NCBI GenBank assembly: GCA_034509425.1
Contig: JAVTVJ010000570.1
Span: 620,001-684,000 of the forward strand
DNA length: 64,000 bases
Direction of reading: 5' to 3'
From: Eopsaltria australis
Taxonomy: Eukaryota > Chordata > Aves > Passeriformes > Petroicidae
Below are positions 50,752-61,400 of the stretch, piece by piece. The notes under the pieces are model-generated. The model saw nothing but the letters and a program-made list of their open reading frames with translations. It had not been told where the DNA came from and ran no database searches. Position 1 is the stretch's first letter, and each line of letters begins with the position of its first letter. Both the position numbers and the translations under genes were made by a program.

Positions 50752-50830
50752 TTATAGGACTGGCCATTCTGGGCCAAACATGTGCTCTGTGTAACCCAGT
50801 ATCCTGTCTGGTACCATGATTAATAGGGGA
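50752..50830. mobile_element. Old sauropsid interspersed repeat fragment
   Basis: The segment contains 'ataggactggccattctggg', 'ccaaacatgtgctctgtgta' and 'acccagtatcctgtctgg'. The last block, with the preceding 'ggactggcc..tctgg' spacing, matches a repeat I recall from turtle, crocodile and bird DNA whose hallmark is 'cccagtatcctgtct' after a 'ggtccatcta' block. I cannot assign it securely to a named family (CR1/L3-related is possible). It is heavily diverged and about 80 bp long. Confidence 0.45.
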
Positions 50831-53800
50831 AAGTGGAGAAGAAGATAAAAAATGATCTTTTCCCCTGCTGTTCTCTCCCAACTTCTAGAAATCAGTGGCT
50901 TGCAGACACAAAATGTGTTGTAAGAACAGGGATATAATGCTTCAAATAAATCAAAATTAGATCACTGCTCACTTACAATAAGTTACTTAATCTGATTTTT
51001 ATCACAGTATCTGCTTTTAAATTTTTTTTTTTTTTTAATTTTTATAAGCAAATGTGTATCTTTTTGGAAGCTCCAGAGAATGACACTGGAAATAATCCAT
51101 TCAAACTGTTGTACCCAGGAAGAAAGAGGGTTCAGCTGGAAAAGAAATTGTAACTGAAGACATGACCAAGTCTGCCAAGCTGAAGGGAACTGTGAATTTT
51201 CTCCCATCCTGTTCTATAGAAACTACCTCAAATAAGATTTTTTTTCTTTTTCCCCCTCTGCATTGATTCACATTCTTTCTTTATTCTCCTTCCTTCTTGC
51301 TCCTTGTATTTTTTATTCCCACTGCCTCTTTTCTCTGCTACATCTTAGGAGAACAGAAATAAACCCCCAGTTTAAAACTTCAAACCTATAGGTCCACATT
51401 TGCTTAGAAAACCTGCAGGGATTCCCCCCTCCTCAAGCCCTTTATAAACAAACACATCTATTTAGACAGTTTGTTTCTCTATCAATCTGTGAAAAGTTAA
51501 TACAGTTTTGTGTCATTTTTGTTATGGAAACAGCCCTGTAAAAATACCTTATGGTCTGCTGAGGCCTGCCCTTGTAACCCCAATAAATACAAATCACCCC
51601 AGAACTTATCATGGCAAGTTCAAATATGTAACTAATGTAATCTCAAAAATCCTTCACAGAAAGAAAACAAACGAGCTCCTTTTAAACCCCTGACTTGTTG
51701 CTCTTGACTTCAGCTATTTGTTCAATATTTCAACAACACTAAACAAATGTGCCGGAAATACTTATCATTTCTGAGTCACCCCCTTGCTATCCCACACTCC
51801 AGACTCTTCAAATCAGGGACTATCTTAACAAGATGAATGTGACCCATTCCCTTTGTTTCTTTCATTTCAGCATTGTCTTCAGCATTTCCCTGGAGAGCCT
51901 CCTATTATCAATCTGCCAAATTCTGGCTAATCTAGCTGGATAATTCATTTCCCATCTCCCTGTCACAGGCTGTTTTGGCTGCTCTCTTCTCTACCTTTTC
52001 TAACTCTGAAACATTAGTATTATTAATGGCAGATAACAAAGTATTTAATATCCAGCTTATGCCCCACTTTAAGGTAGATTTTCCTGTCATTTATATTCTG
52101 TACATAGCTATCAAAGATGTTTAAACAGAGCATTACCTTCCCACACCTCCTCTGTAAAATATGGCAATTAATTTGCTTTTCATTGCTTATTTACACCTAT
52201 GTATTTCAGACAGCCAGAATCTGCCCTAATTCCTTGTGACCTATAATAAACTATAATATCCAGCTTTAAGCAAAATGCCTGTTCTCTGAACACACACTAA
52301 ATGGAAGTACTCTGGGTGCTACGGATATCGTGGCAGATGTGATCAGACAAACTGTGTCATTTTATTATTTATCAACACTATTTCACTCATGAACATCTAC
52401 AACTACTTTCATGTCATGGGACACAGTAGAAAGCAGGTTGATTTGCACATTAGACTCTCATTTCAATCTAACTGCTCTTCCAAAGATGCACAAGAGTTCA
52501 GTTCTGAGAGTGAGCAGCAGTGTTTGTGCCTCTCTTTCTGGGACATCTGCATGACGTCTGATTTTTTAGATATTTCTTTTCTGTCAAGGAGTTCTGACAT
52601 AGAAATGTCAAAATTGAAAGTAGCAAAAGTAAAATAGTTTCTTTTGAATAATTTCAGTCTTCACGGCTCCTGTATCTTCTTGAAGTGTGGGGAATGGGAA
52701 AGAAAACCAGTACTGTACACAGTATTTGCAGGAACATGATCTTTGATTATTGACATATCCTTTTTCCTTTTTAATTTTTCAATTCTGCTCTTGGTGTGGG
52801 TTGGTAAAAGTGGAAGTCAAACAGCAACACCAACAACAAGCTACACCTTGCTCTTCCCAGGGAACAGCTGACTCCTGCCTCTCTTTTATTCTTGTCTTTT
52901 CCCTTGTAACTCTTCAACTGTTGGGTTTGTGTCAGTGAGACAAAATCACATAAATGCAGCAACATTTGCAGGTAGAATGTGTGGGCTTCTACTTCCTTCA
53001 TTTCCAGCACTAGGACCACAAATGGCAGAAAAACAACTTTGAAATGTTCCTGACAATTTGTTCTGTGTGTGCTTCTACTCTCACCCTAAAGAATGGAAGC
53101 AGTGCCAGATGATTGAGCCAATAAATGCCAGTTATAAAAAGGACTACTTGGGATCAACTCATATGTAAACAGTCCTAAAAGCTGAGGGTAAATCCGAGGA
53201 CTGGCTACATACATATAAACAAATCTCTGTTTACTTTTACTCCGAGGCATTGGACAAGTGAAGATCAGAGTTCACTGCAATGCCATGAAGGAACTACAGG
53301 TCACAGGTTTTGGTCTCAGAGATTTTTGGGATTATTCCCAGGCAGCCCAAATGCCACCCAGCTGTCCCCACACCTCCACTGTGTTACCTGTGCAAAAATC
53401 CCAGCCCTATTGAGACACCCCTATGAGACAAGGCTGTGCCAAAGACTGGAGCAGGGACTTGGTGAGGTTGCTTAATTCTGCTTTTGGCTGCTCGTGGAGC
53501 TGTCCTGTGAGGAGCTCTTTAGGCTCTGATGCAGCCCAGACTCCCAGCCTTAATGTGTTAAATACATTGTCCACTTTGGATTGTTCACTGAGCTGCAGCA
53601 AATGCCTTGTATTTTTTCCTGTCTGAGTAGAATTAAAATTGCAGGATATTTGCCAGACAGGCTGAGGCTCTTTCACCACTCTCAGCATCCCTTTCCAGTA
53701 TTGTGAAGAGTGATCAATCAAATGGCTCAGTCTCACCTATAAACAATGCATTTTAAGTGTCCTGACAGGTTTGTTTGAGGCAGTTTAACACCCAGGCTCA

Positions 53801-55669
53801 TGCAGAGAGCTGTCCTGCTCTCTGTGCCAGCCTGCACTTCCATTCACAAAGAAAAATCGGGGTAGCCTGAATGAATTTATCAGTGAGCTAAATATGGCAT
53901 ATGATAACGAATAAAACCAACCCACAAAAAGAAGAAATGGCTACTCAAGAATAGGAAAACTCCTACATTCCTCTCTTGTATGGCTACACGTGCAAGTCAT
54001 AATGATTTTTAAATCTCATTGTATTTCTTATGCCTGCTGGTACATCCTCAGGCATGCAGAGGAATACCTGAGAACAGCAAACACGCAGCCTCTGTGCAAA
54101 CTAACTCTAATTATTAAGAGCTGATATCCTGCTGATTATATTCCTTTGTGGAGCAGTGATTTTTTAAAAAAGCCTTTTTTCATTCATTTCATTTATGGAT
54201 GCAAGAATGCCTACCTAGTGTAAACACGTCCTGGGCACAGAAAATAAATGGACAAATAAATAAAGAAGGGAAAATTCATTTGTGCAGAGGCCAGAATAAC
54301 AATATGCTTCATAATGATATCAGTGCTGAAAGCATTTAAGTTTTCCCAGTAAGTTCATGCTCAGCTTTCTGTACACTTATATTTCTGACCTGTGCAAAAG
54401 AAAAAGACCTTAATTATACATCTCTTCTAGATCATAAGAAATGAAAGTAAACCATAAACTATTTATATTTTACCAATATTATCCCAGAGACAGAACGGAT
54501 AATACTTAAAAAACCCCCAAACATTATGTGTTGTAACTTGCATTATTTTTCCTCACCTATTTCTATCTCCTGGCTTTCAGGATGAAATTTGAAAGATAAC
54601 TTTGCCCTGCCAGGTTTTGTTTGACAAGTCCACATCTTAGTCAAAAAATACTGGAACCCATTTTCTGTTGGCACTGAATTGCAGCTGTTATTCAGTGTAG
54701 TTCCTGTCGTGTTCTTTTCTCAGTATTCATTTCTTTGCTCACAACTTGGCCTGTGCTGTTTCTATTAAATTAGAAGCACTTTTATTTTGTCTGAAACCAA
54801 ACCCTCTGGTGCTGTAAGGCAGCGTGTCTGTGTATGACAACAGGCACAGGAGGGGCCCTATCGTCTGAAAATTTATTTTAATGTAACAACCCCCAGTAGA
54901 TTGCAGAATTGGATTCAGCCTAAAGCCACTCTTATGCATTTTATGAAAAGTTGATCTAAAAAAGAAAGAAATTGGCAATTTTGGGGGTAGGAAAAAAGTT
55001 GTCTGGACAATTTAGTTGCATAAACTTTCATTCTAAAAGGCACAAATCATTAACTCAGTGTCTTTTTATAGACCCCCATACCAGTGATTTTGTCCCAGAA
55101 TATTTTTGTGTCTGTGTGCATTTTCACTTTCAATGCATTCTTTTGGTTCTCTGCATACCCCCTCTGTGTTTGTCTTCTGAAAACCACCTGAGCCAAACAG
55201 TCAAGAAATCAAGAGCAGGGCTTTTTCCCCCCTACATTTTTTGGAAACTGTAATTTTAGCACTTTGTATACGTGAACTTATGTGAGCCAGAACTACACCT
55301 GTACTTCAGCAAGAAACTAAATCATATAATTTGTTCTGCTTGAGAAAGTACAATTCACCAACACAGCTCAGACAGAAAATCCATCAGAGGGAGTGCACAG
55401 GTTTTATGTTATCTGCCAAGTAACACACACATCTGAGGAAACCACATGAAGAACAAGTTTGTGCTCTGGAAACCCGAGGAGTTTTTCTGTTTTGTAAAAA
55501 GCAAACCTTTGTGTATATGGCTCATTTGTTCAAATCAAATCCCTCATGACATGGCTGCAACATCTGAGTACCAAGGGAGACTTAAAGACCCTTCCCCACC
55601 TTTCTCTTCCACTGTTTCAGTATGTGCTGCTGTCTTCTCTCTTGGGAGTTCCTCTGTCTCTGATATCAC

Positions 55670-55693
55670 CTTATTTACTTATTTATTTATTTC
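55670..55693. repeat. ATTT-type tetranucleotide repeat
   Basis: Roughly six units of TTTA, the second altered to TTAC. It lies close to the CA array at 55769. Confidence 0.9.
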
Positions 55694-55768
55694 TTACAGC
55701 AGGGCACCTCTGATAACTTTCCATGCAGATGGTTTGTGTGACACCAGCCTGCTGGCCACAGCTGGGAG

Positions 55769-55788
55769 CACACACACACACACACACT
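55769..55788. repeat. CA dinucleotide microsatellite
   Basis: Ten uninterrupted CA units. A short TTTA/ATTT array (55670-55693) lies about 75 bp upstream. Confidence 0.97.
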
Positions 55789-57997
55789 GAAAGAAGGATT
55801 CATTCCTGAGGAAGTATCCCAATGCACAGTTTTGGCAGGAATAAATATTCTGACCCTGCAAAGCCTTTCAGCTGGTCCCCAAGCCTGTGAGACCTGCATG
55901 TGCCCACAGGGGCAGGGCCAGGCTGCAGGTGTGGGGCTGCTGCAAGTCCAAGTCCATGCTGAAGTCCTCAGCAGGGAGAGGGTGAAGCAGCTCCATTTCG
56001 AGGTCCTGTTGTGGAACCATCTCAGACATTCCTGTGTTTGGGAGCATGTTTACAGCCTGGTGGAAGTGTATCTGCTGGAGTGCTGCTGAAGGGAAAGGCT
56101 TCCTTTGCACACCCCACATCTCCTGCTGGCCCCCAGGGATGTGCCACTCGTGTGCTGTCTCGTATTTTTATCCTCCTGGTTGATCTTCTCTTGAATCTTT
56201 ATGCCATAATGCCACAGTAAAGTCAGAGCTAAATTTGTGACATTCCAGCTGGCAGCAGAGAAGCCAACAGCAAATCCATCCCATGGGAGAAGGTGGATAT
56301 GGAGAGAGGGGAGAGGAGCTCCACAGGAGGGCCTCTCTCACTGCCAGACCTGAACATTGTGATCTACAAGGACTGAGCTTCAGGTAAAATGCCTTCTTTC
56401 CCTGCCAGCTGGAAGGAGAACGTAATTTGGAGGTAAGATAAGGAAGTGATAATCTGCTGCTTGTGTATGATTCCCTCACTAGCACAACCACTACTTTCTT
56501 TAATAAAGAAAAAGCCCACATGTAAACACCATTCCCTCTGTCCAACCATTCCATATACTATTTGTTTGCCTATTTTTTTTGTTTTTAACAACTCCCTTTT
56601 CTGCTCCTTGAGCTGTGCAGTAAATGCCACCGCTAATGAGATAATACCAGTGTGTTTGAGAGCAGACTGACCCTGCTGTTTTCAAGCAGTTTCAGCTCTC
56701 GACAGTCAGGAGCCTGCCTAATGTTTTGTGGCTGCCTCTGGTCACTGACAGGGTACAAACTGCCTTATCTCCCAGTGGGAGGGAGCTCACTGCCAAACCC
56801 ACGGCTACTTGACTGGGGAGGCGTCTGCAGCCATCCACACACACGGCCTGAGCCAAGCACAGCCCTTGGAACAAACACCCCAAAATAGCTCTGCTCTCAA
56901 TGGGCTTCAATTTTTCTCTGCGTGTCAACAGATGACATGCATTGTCACAACTGCTGTGTGGGATTCGAGAGGCTTGGTTAAGCATGTTGCAGTCAAACTC
57001 CCATTGTTCAGCATTTCTGCAGCTTGGGCACTTTCTCAAATATCCCCCTTTACTTTTTGCAAAGCCCTTTCAGTGACCCTTTTTGTGTCACTGTAGAGCT
57101 CAGCTCACAAATCAATTGTTCTATTTTTATTTCCAATATTACGCTTCCTTCCAGAGCTCTCAGAGGATGATGCTCTGGCCAGTAACCCCAAGAACCACCC
57201 CAGTGGGCAGGAAAGCAGGGTTAGCAGGGAAGAGGGGAAAGCAACAGGAGTTGAAGCAGGGGGAGCCCTCTCACCACCGGGGCTGCTGGTGTAGGGTTGG
57301 GAGATGGATATTCCCCAAGCTGCAGTAATGTCCCAGCTGCCCAGGGGATGTCACACAGCAGAGCCCAGGGGAACCTGTGGCTTGTGGAAGGAGGGAGGGA
57401 ACAGTGCTGCCCTGACCTTCCTGGGGAGTGTGGTTCATGCAGAGCTCCCCTGGCTCTGCCCACGCTTGGCAAGGCCTGCCTGTGCCTTCCCAGCCCCGTG
57501 ACTCACCACGCGTGAGCAGCCGGACTCAAATGCCAAATTTCTTTCCAGGATCTCCGATTCACAAGGCTTTCTAGAGCGCTGGACAAAGTCTCAGGTGCAC
57601 ATTGCCCCTCCCTCCCATCTGGTGCTGCTCCTCAGCCCTTTCTGGGAACAGAGGGTCCCTCAGAGAGGACAGGGCATTCAGCACAAGCAAGGATGGCTCC
57701 TACAAAATGACCCTACTCCTGTCTGCATTTTACTTTATGTTAGTGGAGTGTCTTCCTGCACAACTGGGGCTCTGGGTTGCTGCTGCAGTGCAATGAAGGA
57801 ATATGCTACAAGAAATAACAAGTTCCTCCTGACCTCTGCATAAGGGAGATATTGTCATTACAGACAAAATAAACACTCAATTTTCATCTATATCAGACCA
57901 CACATAGCACTGTGTTATTTGTGGATGAAGTCTGTTCCTGAAGGAGCATCCTGCCTCCAGTTAAACAAAAAAAGAACAAAAGCAACATGGGAATCCC

Positions 57998-58120
57998 ATG
58001 AGGTTGAACAGGACCAAGTGCTGGTGCTGCACCTGGGTCAGGACAACCCCTGGGATCAATCCAGGCTGGGGATGAGCAGATGGAGCAGCCCTGGGAGAAG
58101 GACCTGGCAGAAAGGAGTCT
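57998..58120 (+). mobile_element. CR1 LINE fragment (ORF2 C-terminal region)
   Basis: This short sense-strand piece corresponds to the distal part of the CR1 ORF2 polymerase. One forward frame reads VLHLGQDNPWDQSRLG, the well-known CR1 stretch around 'VLHLG..NP..QYRLG', followed by a degraded 'SSPGRRTW' segment that stands for the family's 'SSPAEKDLG' after a frame change. It lacks both the 5' polymerase region and the CR1 3' terminus, so it is an internal fragment that was truncated or eroded on both sides. It corresponds to sequence just upstream of the part kept in the 42 kb copy and overlaps it only slightly, so the two are separate insertions. It sits in otherwise unremarkable AT-rich DNA. 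Confidence 0.85.
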
Positions 58121-58417
58121 TCAGTGCTCCTCAGAGGTACAGCAGTACCAGCTGATGAGATGATTGCACCCTACAAGAAAATAACAGCCTGCTCACAATT
58201 GAATCTTCCTGTTTGAAAAACTCAAGCAAAACCACTCACATAAATAGCTTTTAAATCAGATTTATATGAACAGAATGACAAGCTTATGTCAAATCTTGAG
58301 TCAGAGCTTATCAAGAATACACAGGAGGGATTAAAAAAAGAAATCTATCAGTAGAATCAAAGCTGAATTAACATAATGGCACAGTCCTAAATAAATGTAC
58401 TTCACAATACATTCATT

Positions 58418-58450
58418 GAAAGAGAGAGAGAGAGAGAGAGCAAGAGAGAG
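58418..58450. repeat. AG dinucleotide microsatellite
   Basis: About ten perfect AG units (58421-58440) are followed by CA and three more AG units. It is a typical short vertebrate microsatellite. Confidence 0.97.
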
Positions 58451-61400
58451 TGCAAACTATGCATTTAATGTGTGCTTAAGCAACTGTAACAGCATAGTAA
58501 GAGCTTGTATTTTTTCTGGCACAGCCCTCTGTCATAATCCCATTGCATACTGTCAAATGTATTTTTAAATTGCTCAGCTTCTGTCAACAGATTCATTCAG
58601 GGCTATGTAATTGAAAAGGTGAACACAAAATTCACAGGGCTCACAACATTCACTCTGACCTATAATGAAGGATCACTAAATCACCCCTTTCCACGTGAAA
58701 ATAAAATTAGAATTCACAGATATCAGAAAAGGAAGACAGTCCCTGTATTTAGCTTCAGCACACCAGGATGATGCCAAATATAATTCAAGACTCATTTCCA
58801 TTGTAAAGGTACTGACCAAAAAAAAGAATATTAGAAGTGTTTACCTTGCCTGACTTTGCATGGGTAAACATTCCTGCATCCAATGTAAGGGCTATATTTA
58901 GAAATGTATCCTACCAGGAAACTAAGTAGGCTTCAGTGAAACCAAAACAGTTCAGAGCTTGACTCTGAGGCAGATGAAGTCAGCAGGGACCCCACCCAGA
59001 CCCAGAAAGTGCAGCCTCTCTCACCCCAGCGTGGGCAAATCCCCCCTCCCAGGCTGCCCAGGGAGAGCAGGGCTGCTGGAGCCATGGGAAGCCACACCAA
59101 TTACTGAAAAAGGAACAGCACTATTGAAAAAATGTTATACAAGCAGTGGTAAACCTCAGTGGCCTGGGCTTGAGACAACAGAAAATCCCTTTGACGAGTA
59201 GTAAACAGACTAAAAATAGTACTTGGTTCTTTTTAAAGTCAGCCTAAAATAAATCCCTCTGCTTTTTGTATCCTGTTTTGCAGTTCCATATGAAGGTGCC
59301 CAGCAGTGGTTTGCCAGCAGTAAAAATGGGTAAGGTCTCATTCCCCAGCCTGTCCTGGAGCACAATGCAAGCACAGAACATCACAGAACTATCAAGGACC
59401 ACATCTCAAGAGCAAAATTCCAGCCTGTGAGGAGTGGCTTCGTCTCACAGTGAGACTTTAATGTACCAAATGTATTTGGAAATAGAAAAATACTGACTTC
59501 AATATCCTGAGCAACTGAGACAGAGAGGATACAGAGTAATCAGACTGCAATGTTCTTGCAGCTTGTCCAGACCATACTCTGAACCCTTTGCACCTGGTTT
59601 AAGACTGACCTGCTCTCCAGGCCTCAGCTGTCACTGGGAGGGCATCATCCTCTGCTGATAAGAGAAAGGAAGTGCATCCCTTTCTACACCAGGCACGAGG
59701 ATTGAACAGATCCCCTCTCCTTTGTGCCTGAGCTCAATATCAAGACTCCCTTAGCAGCCACTGGAGAGAACCAAAGTACTTCCAGAGACAAGAGCACCTG
59801 TGTCAGACATGTGCCCTAGGATGAATTATACAGAAAAAATCATTTTCTTCTACATTTCCAACACAGGGAGTTAGCTCACACTTAAATTTATATCTGATAG
59901 ATTAGATCCTGGGCTGGCTTGCTCCAGTAGACAACGCCATCTGTACAATCACCAGCATTTATTTTATCACCTATGTTTCTTAGGTGCTCAGTGTGTCATC
60001 AACACCTGTCCTGTAGTGATTGTGGAAGCCTCAGCCAGTCACTGCCCTGGCTCTTCTGGGAGTGGATGTGGAAATAAAAATTCTGTAATTTTGGTAAGAG
60101 TTTCGTTTTGACTTCCTCAAAAAGTGATTCTGTGATCACAATCTTCTAATTGAACAACTGAATATCTCCAAAGTACACTTGTATTTCATTGCTGTAAATC
60201 TTGCACAGCTATAGCTGTAGTGAACTCATATCTAAAATCTGATGTGCTCTTTAGTTTTCAGTTCATCGAGGTTCACTTTAGCTTTTACACAAAAAAAACC
60301 CACCAAAAAACCCAACCCCCTCCAAAAAAAAGCAACGTTTCCATGGTCATGAAAGTAATAGATGGGGGGATAGGAAGTCTTTGAACATCTGGCACAGTAG
60401 TTTGGTTTTTAATATTCTCCTTGTGAGTAAATTTAAAAGACAAATATACTGTCCATAAAAGCTTCTTTTTAAATGTAGGCAATTATGGTGCAGATTATGA
60501 AAGCAGGGTGGGAATTTAGTAACCTGTAACTTATCTTGCAATGTGCAATCATAGGTTTTGAACATACATCAGAATTACCATAAAAACCAAGACTGGGGCT
60601 CTGAGCAACCTGATCTGGATGAAGATGTCCCTGCTCATTGCAGGGAGCCTGGGCTGGATGACCTTTAGGTGTCCTTCCCAAGTCAAACCATTCCCTGACT
60701 CTGTGGTGCACAGCAGCAGAATTTTGGGCTGACTGTAGTATAAGCAAATCTATGTGCTCTTGATGGTAAAACATTTTATGTGAGCCCTGCAGAACTCATG
60801 GTCTGGATGAGCTGAGCTCACTGTTCACCCCAGCCCATTTTTCACTGCTGTTTTTCAGATGGGGATGTTGAGGGACTTGTCTGTAGAAGAAAAAGTGAGG
60901 GACAGAAGCAGAGGAGGCAGCAGCAGCACCATCTCCTGCTGCCCCCTTTCTGAAGGACCAGTGGAGTGGAACTTTTGCCATGTATTTTTCCTTACAGAGA
61001 GTAAGGAAGGGCCCATGCTGAGATATCTGAAGGTAAATCCTTTGGTAGAGCACCATACCAGCCCAAAAATTGTTTCAACGTTCCTCCTCATCTAGCAATT
61101 ACTGAAGCACAAACATATAATCATGGGAAATGCTATAATTAACCATAAATCTCTGCTTCCAATCAAAAGGGCTCTGAGCTTTCATTTCAGCCTGAAAGAC
61201 TGGAACAAGAGCACAACTATTAGAGAATCAATTCCTGTCAGTGTGCTGGCATTGCTTTTTTGGGTCTAACCCACAAATTTGTACCTGTATGGTTAGCCAA
61301 AAACTGTACATTATTTACCAACATCAGCACTAAAACTCAAGGATCTGGCAATGCTTCATGTTGGAAATAAAGAGCTGATACTGTGCCCTTACTTCCAGAA

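Larger units (their letters stand above)
42751..57997. other. Intergenic or intronic DNA, no gene seen
   Basis: Apart from the hairpin, palindrome, MIR-like relic, putative LTR, old repeat and microsatellites listed separately, this is unique sequence without supported genes. GC-richer patches at 48870-49110 and 57170-57520 generate several overlapping short open frames. 51.2-52.4 kb is AT-rich and featureless to my reading. Confidence 0.65.

Noticed and set aside
52146..52165. MIR-like 'cctctgtaaaatatggcaat'
   Set aside because: No flanking MIR blocks are recognisable, and a single short AT-rich match is likely by chance.
55832..56119. Overlapping open frames of 83-85 codons on opposite strands with protein-like composition
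   Set aside because: The minus-strand peptide looked briefly like an acidic Leu-rich coding exon, but I found no family match, no splice sites fitting the frame, and equal openness on both strands.
59370..59430. Possible antisense CR1 3' end ('cacagaacatcacagaacta')
   Set aside because: The doubled 'cacagaa' string is suggestive, but the following sequence lacks the 'ggttggaa.agacc' block expected of CR1.
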